Notes: generated by a model not told the origin, from the sequence alone. A stretch of 64,000 bases of DNA from Streptomyces sp. NBC_00536 (GCF_036346295.1 NZ_CP107819.1:1488001-1552000), one strand, 5' to 3'; shown: positions 53,545-64,000, numbered from the stretch's first letter. Made by a program: numbers and translations.

Positions 53545-54012
53545 TCATCGCTGCGGCCGCGGGCCCGCGAGGACGGTCAGCGTGCTGATGTTGCGGCCTT
53601 CCCTGCGTACGTAGCCGAACTCGTCCACGCTGGTGAGCGCGAGGTGGATGCCGAGGCCCCCGATCCGCCGCCGTTCGGGCGGCAGGTCGGTGGCGGGCGG
53701 CAGGCAGCCGGCCACCGGGTCGAACTCCGGGGCGGCGTCCTCCAGGACGATCCTCGCCCGCCCGGCCCCGGCGCGGCCCAGGACGGTGATCCGTCCCTCG
53801 CCGCCCCGGTAGCCGTGCGTCACGATGTTCGTCGCCAGTTCGTCCACCGCGAGCCGGAGCCGGTAGGCGGCCCCCCGGTCGAGTCCGGCGGCCACCGCCA
53901 CCGCCCGCACGAAGTGGGCGATGGCGGTGAGCGAGCCGAGGACGGCCGGGACGTGCAGCTCGGTCGTGGCCGGGTCGCTCAGGCGGGCCCCGTGCTGCGG
54001 GCTAGCGCCCAT
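53545..54012 (-). CDS. RsbW-like HATPase anti-sigma/serine kinase
   Basis: This 155-residue GHKL ATPase has an N box LAVDELATNIVTHGYRGG and a G2 box RRIGGLGIHLALTSVDEFGY. The G1 box is altered (LEDAAPEFDP rather than DxGxG-type), as in several Streptomyces homologues. The role would be to phosphorylate a STAS partner and bind a target when the STAS is phosphorylated. It lies 20 bp after STAS 2 and 28 bp before the phosphatase, completing a partner-switching set. No sigma gene lies in the array, so the output is unknown. Confidence 0.9.
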   Translation of the reverse strand: MGASPQHGARLSDPATTELHVPAVLGSLTAIAHFVRAVAVAAGLDRGAAYRLRLAVDELATNIVTHGYRGGEGRITVLGRAGAGRARIVLEDAAPEFDPVAGCLPPATDLPPERRRIGGLGIHLALTSVDEFGYVRREGRNISTLTVLAGPRPQR

Positions 54013-54032
54013 GGATCCGCTCGCTCAGGCGC

Positions 54033-54344
54033 TCACTCATCGGAGAGGACGATGCTGCGGTCCAGCCCGGCCGTCCGGATGGTCCGGGAGACCGGCTCGA
54101 TCGCGCCGACGACCTTGATGGTGACGTGGGCGGCGACCTTCTGCTGCGCGAAGACCAGCGAGCGCAGCCCGGCGCTGGCCATGTAGCCGACACCGGCCAT
54201 GCGGATCTCGACGGTGCTGGTGCCGTGCCCGGCGGCCTTTTCGATGGTCTGGTGGAAGTCGGGCGCGGTGTTGGCGTCCAGTTCGCCCGCCAGCTCGATC
54301 ACGGTGGTGTCGCCCTCGATGCTCAGGGACACGGAAAGCGGCAT
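54033..54344 (-). CDS. STAS-domain anti-sigma antagonist 2
   Basis: This 103-residue single STAS domain has TTVIELAGELDANTAPDFHQ and the phosphorylation loop GVGYMASAGLRSLV, where the Ser of SAGL is the expected acceptor. It resembles RsbV/BldG-type antagonists. It lies between glgX and the HATPase gene, 24 and 20 bp away. Confidence 0.92.
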   Translation of the reverse strand: MPLSVSLSIEGDTTVIELAGELDANTAPDFHQTIEKAAGHGTSTVEIRMAGVGYMASAGLRSLVFAQQKVAAHVTIKVVGAIEPVSRTIRTAGLDRSIVLSDE

Positions 54345-54368
54345 GTCAGGTCTCCTTCGGCCGTGCGG

Positions 54369-56503
<2,135 letters not shown>

Positions 56504-56507
<4 letters not shown>

Positions 56508-56845
56508 CGCACGGCCGGTTTTCTGGCGGCCGCGGCGGCCTCGCCGGTCTCGAAGAAGTCGAGGAAGCCGGTGGCCGACATGACGAACCGGACTTCCTCG
56601 CTCACCCCGTGCAGGGTGACGGCGACGCCGGCGTGCTGGGCCTCGCGGTAGACGACGAGCAGGGTCCGCAGGCCCGCGCTGGAGACGTAGGTGACGGCGG
56701 TGAGGTCGATGCGCAGCGGTCGGCCCTCGCGGACCAGCGGCAGCAGCGACTGGAGCAGGGACCCGGAGGTCTCGCTGTTGATCTCGCCGGTGACGACGAG
56801 CACGGTGCCCGTCTTGTTCCGGCGTTCCTTCACACTGAGTGTCAT
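56504..56845 (-). CDS. STAS-domain anti-sigma antagonist 1
   Basis: This 113-residue STAS protein has GTVLVVTGEINSETSGSLLQ and the acceptor loop AVTYVSSAGLRTLLVV with Ser at the expected site. It differs clearly from STAS 2, so the two are not a recent duplication. Its stop codon overlaps glgX by four bases and it begins 37 bp after the AGE-family gene. Confidence 0.92.
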
Positions 56846-56882
56846 GGTCTTCCCCTCGTGTTGGGGCGCCCCCCGTTGAGCG

Positions 56883-58703
56883 CTACTTGTTCACCGGCCG
56901 CAGCCGGACCTTGACCTTCACCCGCCCCTGGACGTCGGGCAGCCGCACGGTGAGGCCGTCCGCGTCGAAGTCCGTCCACGGCTTCTCGTCGATCTCGACG
57001 GACGCGACCTGGACCGAGCCGGCGGGGAGCAGGTCGGGCGAGACGCGCAGCACGCGGTCGGGCAGGCCCGCCGGGTCGGGCTGGAAGTGGAAGTCCATCT
57101 CCTGGCCGTTGATCAGCAGGTTGTTGTAGACGGCGGAGAGGTAGCACAGCTCCGCCGAGTGGTACATGGACATCGAGTGGCTGCCCTTGAGCCGCTCGGT
57201 GCCGAGCAGGTACGGCGTGCCGCTGGCCAGCACGTTGAAGTAGACCGCTCCCTCGTCGTGGTCGAGGAAGAAGGTGTTGTAGAAGGCTTCGGCCTGGCGT
57301 CCCTCGCGCAGGAAGTCCTCGTCGCCGAGGGTGCCGTGCAGGATGAGGTAGGCGAGGATCGCCTGTTCCTGCTGCCACCACGCCTTGCGGTCGTGCCAGG
57401 CGAAACGATACGTCTGGGCGTCGCCGCTCTTCAGGCGCTCCACGACGTCGTACCAGCCGCCGCGCTGGAGGTCGCTGCCGGCCTCCGGCATGATCTCGCC
57501 GATCCGGCGGGCCAGCTCCTCGTAGGCGGGCTTCGCCTTCAGGGAGTTCATCCGCATCAGGTTCCAGGCGATCTTGAGGTTGTGGCCGACGACCGCGCGG
57601 TTCTGCTGCCAGCTGTGCGTGGTGTCGTGGGACCAGTCGCGGTGGAAGCGTTCCTGGACGAACGGGCTGTTCTTGTAGTCCGGGAAGCGGTCCGCGATGG
57701 TGTCGAAGGTGTACTCCAGGAAGTCGGCGTACTTCTGCTCGCCGGTCGCCAGGTACAGGTTGATCAGGTAGGCGGGCGCGTGGTCCCCGACCGAGTTCCA
57801 GTTCTTGCGCTCGCGGTTCTCGCCCAGCGACTCGTGGTCGGCGCTGAAGAGGATCGGGTCGATGTGCGAGTAGTAGCCGCCGAGTTCGGCGTCGTGGAAG
57901 AACTTGTCGAACAGCCGGATGGTGGCGTCCGCGTCGTTCTTGATCCGTACGTCGCCGGTCACCCGGTACGTCTGGACCGGCCCGGCCAGCGCGTAGATCT
58001 GCTCGTACATCGGGATCGCGTCGTAGTCGTCGGAGAACTCAGAGGTGAAGAGCTTGCGCTCGCTGTCCCCGTCGACGCTGATGCCGTGGTACCAGAAGAC
58101 CACGTCCTCCTCGCTGTCCACGACCCGCATGTGCTTGCGCAGGTACTCGGTGCCGCGCTCGGCGACCTCCAGGTACTCGTCCTTGCCGGTCAGCAGGTAG
58201 GCCGAGGCCATGCCGTAGACCAGCCGGGAGATGGTGTCCGTCTCCTGGACGTGACTGGCGGTCTTGTCGCCGCCGAGGCGGACCTCGGTGCGGTACTGCG
58301 TGAAGTCGACCGGGCCGTCGCCGAACTGGGCGCGCCGGTAGAAGGAGGCCAGCGACTCGATCTGCTTGACCCACCAGCTCGGCTCCTCGAAGCGGTAGTC
58401 CTCGGCCCCGCGGCCCAGGAACACCAGCCGCTTGGCCTCGAACCGGCCCCCGTGCTCCGGGTAGTGCACCCCGTAGACGTAGAGGAAGCGGCCCGGCGAG
58501 AGCATCTCGTCGATGTGCCCGGAGGCGTCGACGTAGGGCTCGTCCAGGTTGCGGACCAGCTCGGCGCTGGGGTCCCCGGCGAGCGAGACCTCGAACTCGC
58601 GTCCGTCGGCGGTCTTCAGGCGCAGGGCGCGGGTGGTGGAGTCGAAGCGGCCGACGTAGCCCGCGATGGTGTCGGAGAAGGAGAAGCTCACGGCATCCGC
58701 CAT
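56883..58703 (-). CDS. AGE-family epimerase/isomerase-like protein, long form
   Basis: This 606-residue protein has a central alpha/alpha barrel of the N-acylglucosamine 2-epimerase family (about 110-500; YGMASAYLLTGKDEYLEVAERG, DHAPAYLINLYLATGEQKY, WWQQEQAILAYLILHG). The barrel is flanked by an N-terminal beta domain (~110 residues) and a C-terminal beta domain. Typical AGE enzymes are about 400 residues, so this is an extended type of unknown substrate, perhaps a sugar isomerase or cellobiose-epimerase relative. I chose the ATG at 58703, nine bases after GGACG. Confidence 0.82.
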   Translation of the reverse strand: MADAVSFSFSDTIAGYVGRFDSTTRALRLKTADGREFEVSLAGDPSAELVRNLDEPYVDASGHIDEMLSPGRFLYVYGVHYPEHGGRFEAKRLVFLGRGAEDYRFEEPSWWVKQIESLASFYRRAQFGDGPVDFTQYRTEVRLGGDKTASHVQETDTISRLVYGMASAYLLTGKDEYLEVAERGTEYLRKHMRVVDSEEDVVFWYHGISVDGDSERKLFTSEFSDDYDAIPMYEQIYALAGPVQTYRVTGDVRIKNDADATIRLFDKFFHDAELGGYYSHIDPILFSADHESLGENRERKNWNSVGDHAPAYLINLYLATGEQKYADFLEYTFDTIADRFPDYKNSPFVQERFHRDWSHDTTHSWQQNRAVVGHNLKIAWNLMRMNSLKAKPAYEELARRIGEIMPEAGSDLQRGGWYDVVERLKSGDAQTYRFAWHDRKAWWQQEQAILAYLILHGTLGDEDFLREGRQAEAFYNTFFLDHDEGAVYFNVLASGTPYLLGTERLKGSHSMSMYHSAELCYLSAVYNNLLINGQEMDFHFQPDPAGLPDRVLRVSPDLLPAGSVQVASVEIDEKPWTDFDADGLTVRLPDVQGRVKVKVRLRPVNK

Positions 58704-58704
58704 G

Positions 58705-59136
58705 TCATGCACCGTCCTTGTCGTGAGAGCGGTCGTCCTCGAATCCCTGGCTGACCTCGACGATGACCCCGTCGGGATCGCGGACCCACACGGTCCGCCA
58801 GCCGCAGATGAAGTCGTCGAAGTCCAGCGGTCCCAGGGTCACTTCTGCCGCGTCACCGAGCGATGCCAGGAACGCGTCCACGCTGTCGGTCTGGAAGGCC
58901 AGGTGGCGCATCCGGCCGGGCGCCTGCGGCCCGTCGTCGTGCGCCGGCCGGGCCGGCTCGGCGCCGGCCGCGAAGAGCTCCAGGTACGCGTCCCCCTTGC
59001 GCAGGAACACGATGCGGGCGTCCCCGAGGTCGACGACCCGGGCCCGGGCGAAGCCGAAGTACCGGGTGTAGAACTCCTCGGTGGTCTTCTGGTCCGTGCA
59101 GTTGAGACCCACGTGCGACCAGACCATCGACCCCAT
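58705..59136 (-). CDS. VOC/glyoxalase-superfamily protein
   Basis: This 143-residue protein has paired VOC repeats: VWSHVGLNCTDQKTTEEFYTRYFGF at the start and RHLAFQTDSVDAFL then VWVRDPDGVIVEVSQGF. Metal-ligand-like residues (His in SHVGL, His in MRHLAF, Glu in VIVEV) are present, so it may be a metal-dependent isomerase, lyase or dioxygenase. Its ATG overlaps the DJ-1 stop (TGATG) and its stop lies one base before the AGE gene start. Confidence 0.88.
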   Translation of the reverse strand: MGSMVWSHVGLNCTDQKTTEEFYTRYFGFARARVVDLGDARIVFLRKGDAYLELFAAGAEPARPAHDDGPQAPGRMRHLAFQTDSVDAFLASLGDAAEVTLGPLDFDDFICGWRTVWVRDPDGVIVEVSQGFEDDRSHDKDGA

Positions 59137-59747
59137 CAGCCGGCCCCCCGGCCCCGCCCGGCGGCGAGCAGTTCGATGATCCGGCGGGCGAAGAGGTGGT
59201 GGTGGGCGCCGGTGCGGCCGGTGACCAGGTCGCCGTCGACCACCACGTCCTCGTCGACGTACTGCGCGCCCATGTTGCGCACGTCGCCGATCAGGTTGTT
59301 GTGGCACACCACCTTGCGGCCGCGCACCTTGCCGGGGATCGAGGCGGCCAGCCACATGCCGTGGCAGATGATCCCCTTGAGGACCGTCGGTTCCTCGAAG
59401 GCCCGGCGCAACAGCTCGGTGGCAGGCGCCAGTTGGTCGACGTCCTCGGTGTAGCGCAGCCGGTCGGCGACCATGCCCGAGGGCACGATCAGGGCCGAGT
59501 AGCGGCGCAGCTGCTCGTCGCTGAGCCCTTCGAGGCTCTGGTCGGCGGTGAACGGCGCCCGGTACTCGTGGCCGGTGAAGGTGATGGAGTCGTTGCCCCA
59601 CAGCCGGGTCAGGAAATCGACCTCGGCGCCCTCCTCGGCGAAGCGGCGGCCGTAGTAGAAGATCTCCGGCTCGTAGAAGTCGCTCTCGACCAGGACCGCG
59701 ATCCGGGTCCCGGACAGCGCTCCCTCGCGCAGTACGGCGTCAGACAC
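59136..59747 (-). CDS. DJ-1/PfpI-family protein, second copy
   Basis: This 203-residue protein has the nucleophile elbow KGIICHGMWLAASIP and a following RGRKVVCHNNLIGDV segment typical of PfpI-like proteases/hydratases. The N-terminus RIAVLVESDFYEPEIFYYGRRFAEEG is the DJ-1 core. It is distinct from the Hsp31-like copy at 50640. The group includes isocyanide hydratases and glyoxalases. The start overlaps the GMC stop by eight bases. Confidence 0.87.
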   Translation of the reverse strand: MSDAVLREGALSGTRIAVLVESDFYEPEIFYYGRRFAEEGAEVDFLTRLWGNDSITFTGHEYRAPFTADQSLEGLSDEQLRRYSALIVPSGMVADRLRYTEDVDQLAPATELLRRAFEEPTVLKGIICHGMWLAASIPGKVRGRKVVCHNNLIGDVRNMGAQYVDEDVVVDGDLVTGRTGAHHHLFARRIIELLAAGRGRGAG

Positions 59748-61362
59748 GGGAGGCCCCCTTCAGGAAGTCCGCCGCGCGCTCGGCGATCATCGCGATGGCG
59801 GTGTGGCAGTTGCCCGAGGGCACGGCGGGCATCACGCTCGCGTCGACGACGCGCAGGCCCCGTACGCCGTGCACCCGCAGCTCGGGGTCGACCACGGAGA
59901 GGTCGTCGACGCCCATCCGGCAGGAGCCGGCCTGGTGGTGGTAGCTCTCCGCCTTCCGCTTCACGAAGCGGCGCAGGTCCTCGTCGGTGACGGCGCCCGG
60001 GCCCGGCTGGAGTTCCTGCTTGTACCAGGGCGAGAAGGCGGAGGTCGCGAAGATCTCCCGGGCCACGCGCACGCCCTGCACCATCCGCTCCAGGTCCCAG
60101 CGGTCGCCCAGGTAGTTCGGGTTGATCAGCGGGTGGGCCAGCGGGTCGGGGCTCGCCAGCCGGATCCAGCCGCGGGAGGCGGGACGGACCACCCCGGGCA
60201 GGATGGACACGGTGTGCGGGTGGTCCTGGCCGACGATCACGTCGAACGGGACGTGGACGAAGGCGATCTGCAGGTCCGGCGCGGGCAGCCCCGGCCGGGA
60301 GGACAGGAAGAGCGCGCTTTCGGAGAGGTTCTGCGCGGGCGCGGGCAGTTCCTGGGTGACCTCGGCCATCAGGCCCGTCAGGACGTGGTTGTGGAAGTTC
60401 TCGCCCACCCCGGGCAGCGCGGCGGTCACCGCGATGCCGTGCGGGCGCAGCTGGTCCGGATGCCCGATCCCGGAGAGCAGCAGCAGCTTCGGGGACTCGA
60501 TCGCCCCGGCCGCCACGATCACCTCGCGCCGGGCCCGGACCGTGTACGTGCCCGGCGCACCGGTGGTGGCGTGCGCGTCCCGCACGTCGCGGCCCGGGAA
60601 GTCCGCCGCGGGGGCGTTCTGGACGTACTCGACGCCGGTGCAGGTGTCCCCGTCGAAGAGCAGCCGGGTGGTCTGGGCCCCCGTGCGCAGGGTGAGGTTG
60701 GAGCGGTCCAGGGCGGGTTCCAGGTAGGCGGCGAGCACGCCCTGGCGACGGCCGTCGGCGACGTCGATGTGGTGCCAGCCGGCGCCGAAGAGACCGCGCC
60801 GGGGCCCGTCGGTGTTGAAGTCGGCGATCTCCTCGTGGCCGATCTCCACGGCCGCGTCGATGAAGGCGCGGGAGACCGGGTTGGGGTCGTGCCGCCCGGC
60901 GTGCGTGACGCGCTGCGGGCCCGTCGTGCCGGTGGTGGCGGCGGTCGGGTCCTCCTGGGCCTCCAGCAGCGCGAAGTAGGGCAGGACGTCCTCGTACGAC
61001 CAGCCCGCGGCGCCCTGGTAGGCCCAGTTGTCGAAGTCCGAGGCGTGGCCCCGGATGTGCATCATGATGTAGAGGTTGCTGCTGCCGCCGGGGGCCTTGC
61101 CGCGCGGTTCGTAGGTGCGGCGGCCGTCCAGGCCGGGCTGCGGGACGCTGGTGTAGCCCCAGTCGACCGGTCCGCCCAGCAGCTTGTACCAGGAGGACGG
61201 GTCGTCGACCTCGGGCGGGATCCGGGGGCCGCCCGCCTCCAGGACGAGGACGGTGACGTCCGGGTCCTCGGAAAGGCGGCCCGCCAGGACGCTGCCCGCG
61301 GTGCCCGCGCCGACGATGACGTAGTCGTACTCGGCTTCGGTTCCGGTGCCGGCGGCGCTCAC
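59740..61362 (-). CDS. GMC-family FAD oxidoreductase
   Basis: This 540-residue enzyme has the GMC start YDYVIVGAGTAGSVLAGRLSEDPDVTVLVLEAGG, signature 1 (PGGSSNLYIMMHIRG), signature 2 (VIVAAGAIESPKLLLLSGIG) and catalytic histidines in YHHQAGSCRMG and GNCHTAIAMIAE. It oxidises an alcohol, such as choline or a polyol, to an aldehyde using FAD. It lies beneath three NTF2-fold genes with a four-base overlap. Aldehyde products could feed the dehydrogenases further down the array. Confidence 0.93.
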   Translation of the reverse strand: MSAAGTGTEAEYDYVIVGAGTAGSVLAGRLSEDPDVTVLVLEAGGPRIPPEVDDPSSWYKLLGGPVDWGYTSVPQPGLDGRRTYEPRGKAPGGSSNLYIMMHIRGHASDFDNWAYQGAAGWSYEDVLPYFALLEAQEDPTAATTGTTGPQRVTHAGRHDPNPVSRAFIDAAVEIGHEEIADFNTDGPRRGLFGAGWHHIDVADGRRQGVLAAYLEPALDRSNLTLRTGAQTTRLLFDGDTCTGVEYVQNAPAADFPGRDVRDAHATTGAPGTYTVRARREVIVAAGAIESPKLLLLSGIGHPDQLRPHGIAVTAALPGVGENFHNHVLTGLMAEVTQELPAPAQNLSESALFLSSRPGLPAPDLQIAFVHVPFDVIVGQDHPHTVSILPGVVRPASRGWIRLASPDPLAHPLINPNYLGDRWDLERMVQGVRVAREIFATSAFSPWYKQELQPGPGAVTDEDLRRFVKRKAESYHHQAGSCRMGVDDLSVVDPELRVHGVRGLRVVDASVMPAVPSGNCHTAIAMIAERAADFLKGASRV

Positions 61363-61745
61363 CGGGTACCCGGCGCCTGGAAGGGGACCGTGTCGTGGAA
61401 GTTCGCCATGTAGGCGATCTTTCCGTCCGCGATCCGGAAGAAGTTCATGACCTCGGCCTCGATGCCCTCGCCCGAGGCGCTCACGGCGGTCAGGTGGGAC
61501 ACGGCCGCGGCCTTCTCCCCGTCACCGTCGATGACGAAGTGCACGGGCTCGTTGCGGAAGACCCGGTACAGGTCCCCCATGCCCTTCATCATCGAGCGCA
61601 GGGTGTCCAGGCCCTCGATGTGTCCGGCGAGCTGCTCGTCCATCACCTGGTCGTCGGCGAAGAGGTCGCACCAGCGGTCCCAGTCACCGGCGTTGGCGTA
61701 CTCGTAGTACTTCGTCAGGATCTGCCGTGCGTCCATCGGGCTCAT
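61359..61745 (-). CDS. NTF2-fold (SnoaL-like) protein 3
   Basis: This 128-residue protein has ARQILTKYYEYANAGDWDRWCDLFADDQVMDEQLAGHIEG followed by five strands and ends NFHDTVPFQ. The pattern is the nuclear transport factor 2/ketosteroid-isomerase fold. Function is unknown. The stop overlaps the GMC gene start by four bases. Confidence 0.87.
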   Translation of the reverse strand: MSPMDARQILTKYYEYANAGDWDRWCDLFADDQVMDEQLAGHIEGLDTLRSMMKGMGDLYRVFRNEPVHFVIDGDGEKAAAVSHLTAVSASGEGIEAEVMNFFRIADGKIAYMANFHDTVPFQAPGTR

Positions 61746-61749
61746 CCCC

Positions 61750-62205
61750 CTATCGGTCCCTGCGGGTTCCGTCCGGCGCGAAGGGCGCCCAGAACTGGCT
61801 GAAGGCGCTCGCCGAGTCGCCGAAGAGGCCGTCGCGGCCCTCGACGATCCGGCCGTCCCGCCAGCGCATGAAGTGGAAGACCGGGTAGTCCATCCGCTCG
61901 TACGGCGACCCGCTCGCGGGATCCGCTCCCTCGCGCAGGGCGACGTTGCGGCACAGGTCGGCGCTGCAGTCCTCGCCGACGAGCACGGCCTCGATGTCCA
62001 TGCGGAAGGTGCCGCCGGTGAGCTTGTGGGTCTGGCCCATCAGCTCCAGGAAGGCGTCCAGGCTCTCGTACCACCCGGCCAGCGGGTGGTTGCCCGGCAC
62101 CAGCCAGCGCAGGTCCTCGGCGTAGTACTCCAGGATCCGCGCGCGGTCTCCGGAGCCGAGCGCCCGGTAGGCCGACTCGACCCGCTCCCGTGTCACTTCG
62201 GTCAT
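61750..62205 (-). CDS. NTF2-fold (SnoaL-like) protein 2
   Basis: This 151-residue protein starts RERVESAYRALGSGDRARILEYYAEDLRWLVPGNHPLAGWY, a typical SnoaL-like helix with the active-site strand. MRWRDGRIVEGRDGLFG is the closing motif. It is diverged from the two flanking NTF2-fold proteins. It lies four bases before the third copy. Confidence 0.88.
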   Translation of the reverse strand: MTEVTRERVESAYRALGSGDRARILEYYAEDLRWLVPGNHPLAGWYESLDAFLELMGQTHKLTGGTFRMDIEAVLVGEDCSADLCRNVALREGADPASGSPYERMDYPVFHFMRWRDGRIVEGRDGLFGDSASAFSQFWAPFAPDGTRRDR

Positions 62206-62239
62206 CGCTCGTGTCCTTCCTCGGGTCCGGGCCCGGGTC

Positions 62240-62671
62240 TCAGAGCGAGCCCGAACCGGGCATCGGGGCCAGCTCGTTGACGGTGTACGTCTTGATCAGC
62301 GGGCCGGCCGCAGAGGCCACGACCGTCCAGGTCTGGTCGGCGTCGAAGCCGAGCCACTGGCTGCGGGCGCCCGGCGGGTCCCAGATCTTCGCCTGCCAGT
62401 TGACGAGGACGCGCACCACCGCCCGGTCGCCCTCGATGACGGGCTCCACCTTGGTGACGGTGTGCACCTCGTCGAAGAAGCGGCCGGTGACGGCCGCGTA
62501 CCAGCGGCCGAAGCCCTGGTGGCCGAGGAAGGTGTCCTCGGGGACCTTGAACTCCAGGTCCGCGGTGATGAAGGCGAGCACCTGCTCCAGCGGAAGGTGC
62601 TGGTCCAGCGCCACGTACCACTTGTCGGTGAACTCGCGGATCGCTTCCTCGGTCAGCCGCTCGACGGGCAT
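62240..62671 (-). CDS. NTF2-fold (SnoaL-like) protein 1
   Basis: This 143-residue protein has EEAIREFTDKWYVALDQHLPLEQVLAFITADLEFKVPEDTFLG and the strands VEPVIEGDRAVVRVLVNWQAKIWD. It is another NTF2/ketosteroid-isomerase-fold member. It follows the TPP enzyme by 55 bp and begins the run of three such genes. Confidence 0.86.
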   Translation of the reverse strand: MPVERLTEEAIREFTDKWYVALDQHLPLEQVLAFITADLEFKVPEDTFLGHQGFGRWYAAVTGRFFDEVHTVTKVEPVIEGDRAVVRVLVNWQAKIWDPPGARSQWLGFDADQTWTVVASAAGPLIKTYTVNELAPMPGSGSL

Positions 62672-62726
62672 GCCGGTCTCCTCCTTGTCGGTCTTGCCGG
62701 TGAGGGGTGTCGCATCAGATCCGGAT

Positions 62727-64000
62727 TCAGATCTGGATGTCGACGAGGAACGGGCCCGGGTGCTCCAGCATCCGGCCGACGGCCGCGGCCGCCTCGTCCG
62801 GCTTCTCCACCCGCATCCCGCCCGCGCCCAGCGCCCGGGCCAGCCCGGCGAAGTCGATCTCGGGACGGGAGAGGTCGAAGGAACCGGGGAACCCGTGCTC
62901 GGGGATGTCCCGCTCCCGCCAGTACTGGGCGATGTTGTCGTCCAGCAGCCGGTACTTGCGGTTGTTGCAGACGACGAACTTCGCCTCGATGCCGTGCCGG
63001 GCGGCGGTCCACAGCGCCTGGTAGGTGTACATCGACCCGCCGTCCCCCGCGAAACCGACCACGGTCCGGTCGGGCCGGGCCAGCTTGGCGCCGACCGCGC
63101 CCGGGAAGCCGACCCCGAGGGAACCGCCCCGGGTGAGGTGGTAGTCCCCGGGCCGCTCGGCGGGCAGGTAACGGGTGACCAGCGGGGAGGTGGTCAGCGC
63201 CTCGTCGACGACGATCAGGTCGCCGCCGGTCCGCTCGGCCAGCGTCCGCAGGAAGACGGCCATCGGCGTGCCGTCCCCCGGCCCGGTGTCGCGGGCCGCG
63301 AGGGCCCGCTCCCGCGTGCGGGCGTCCAGCCGGGCGGCGGCCGCCGCCCGCCGCTGCGGGGTCAGCAGGCGTTCCAGTACGCCCGCCAGCGCGCGCAGCG
63401 CCTGTTTCGGGTCGGCGGCGAGCCCGAGGTCCACCGGGTGGTTCTTGGCGATCTCGTAGGCGTTGAGGTCGATGTGGACGACCTTGGCGCCCGCCCGGAA
63501 GGGGCTCTCCAGCTCCGGGAAGACCTCCGGGAAGACATAGGTGCCGACGATCAGCACCCCGTCCGCCCCGGCGATCAGCTCCTTGCTGTGCGGGCCGAAC
63601 ATGTGGCCGCTCTGGCCCCGGCGCAGGGGGTGCGAGGCCGCGATGTTGACCTCCGAGGAGTCGACCTCGTACACGTCCGCGCCCAGCAGCTCGGCGACGG
63701 CCGCGAGTTCGGCCTGCGCCCCGGAGAGCGCGACCCCGTCGCCGATGAGGACGACGGGCCGCTCGGCGGCGGCGAGCAGCTGGGCCGCCCGCCCCACCGA
63801 GGCGGGCGAGGGCGCCACATCGGTCAGCGGCACGGTGGCCGGCAGGACGGGCTCGGAGTTCAGCTCGTCCAGGACGTCCATCGGCAGCGCCACGAACACC
63901 GGCCCGCGCGGCGGGGTCAGGGCGATCTTCACGGCCCGCCGGACCGTGCGCAGGACGGAGCGCGGATCGGTGACCCGGGTCGCGTACTTGGTGACCGGCC
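62727..64000 (-). CDS. TPP-dependent decarboxylase-like enzyme, 5' end cut by window
   Basis: The frame is open to the window edge; codons beyond 63932 read PVTKYATRVTDPRSVLRTVRRA, so the gene starts outside. The visible ~424 residues contain the middle TPP-enzyme domain and the C-terminal TPP-binding domain (VGFAGDGGSMYTYQALWTAA with NNRKYRLLDDN). It resembles benzoylformate decarboxylase/acetolactate-synthase-like proteins. It would decarboxylate or ligate a 2-oxo acid. It is the furthest upstream visible gene of the array. Confidence 0.9.
   Translation of the reverse strand, partial: PVTKYATRVTDPRSVLRTVRRAVKIALTPPRGPVFVALPMDVLDELNSEPVLPATVPLTDVAPSPASVGRAAQLLAAAERPVVLIGDGVALSGAQAELAAVAELLGADVYEVDSSEVNIAASHPLRRGQSGHMFGPHSKELIAGADGVLIVGTYVFPEVFPELESPFRAGAKVVHIDLNAYEIAKNHPVDLGLAADPKQALRALAGVLERLLTPQRRAAAAARLDARTRERALAARDTGPGDGTPMAVFLRTLAERTGGDLIVVDEALTTSPLVTRYLPAERPGDYHLTRGGSLGVGFPGAVGAKLARPDRTVVGFAGDGGSMYTYQALWTAARHGIEAKFVVCNNRKYRLLDDNIAQYWRERDIPEHGFPGSFDLSRPEIDFAGLARALGAGGMRVEKPDEAAAAVGRMLEHPGPFLVDIQI

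Overview
The window is Streptomyces-type DNA. It is very GC-rich with strong G/C at third codon positions, uses GTG starts freely, and many start and stop codons overlap. The gene families are typical of the genus: an FMN-riboswitch rib operon with a RibM transporter, a secreted multidomain chitinase behind paired 12-bp repeats, SPW-repeat and DUF5995 proteins, a GuaB1-type enzyme, and a LytTR/LytS pair around a symporter. It looks chromosomal. I see no tRNA, rRNA, intact insertion sequence or CRISPR array.

Left third (1-22.9 kb). An SPW membrane protein and a secreted C39-like peptidase precede a leaderless P-loop kinase, a probable small RNA with its own promoter and terminator, and a TPR/AAA+ ATPase. 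On the minus strand follow two overlapping CNNM/CBS transporters, then a compact operon ribD-ribE-ribM-ribBA-ribH-hisE-hisG-PH protein preceded by an FMN riboswitch. Divergent from it is a GH18 chitinase with a readable promoter. Next come a Rossmann reductase, a divergent ROK regulator/MFS pair with a palindrome between them, an NCS2 nucleobase permease and a DUF5995 protein.

Middle (22.9-41.5 kb). A module resembling the 5-aminovalerate route of lysine breakdown (DavB-like oxidase, DavA-like amidase) lies beside an Lrp/AsnC regulator and an amino-acid permease. Helically spaced TTGCG-centred repeats occur in front of both transcription units. Then come an SGNH hydrolase and a LytTR response regulator, SSS symporter and LytS kinase set, followed by a large ATP-binding LuxR regulator whose 3' end overlaps a convergent ECF sigma gene. 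A GuaB1 enzyme, an IS701-type transposase relative that has lost catalytic residues, and a TMEM175-type channel complete the section.

Right third (41.55-64.0 kb). Twenty-two consecutive minus-strand genes have no gap above 70 bp, run off the right edge, and end at a 14-bp-stem terminator near 41.5 kb. In transcription order they are: a TPP-dependent decarboxylase-like enzyme, three NTF2-fold proteins, a GMC oxidoreductase, a DJ-1 protein, a VOC protein and an AGE-family epimerase; a STAS protein overlapping GlgX, a second STAS, a HATPase kinase, a SpoIIE phosphatase and a MinD-like ATPase; then a second DJ-1 protein, an aldehyde dehydrogenase, a Rossmann reductase, a three-subunit molybdenum hydroxylase, an MFS pump, a cNMP-domain histidine kinase and a fourth NTF2-fold protein. 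A partner-switching circuit embedded in redox and carbon enzymes is the most interesting and least explained part of the window.

A family of GCCGGCGTTTGAGG-cored repeats is scattered through the left half. Copies or clusters of copies lie at three convergent gene ends, and another forms a 90-bp tandem array.
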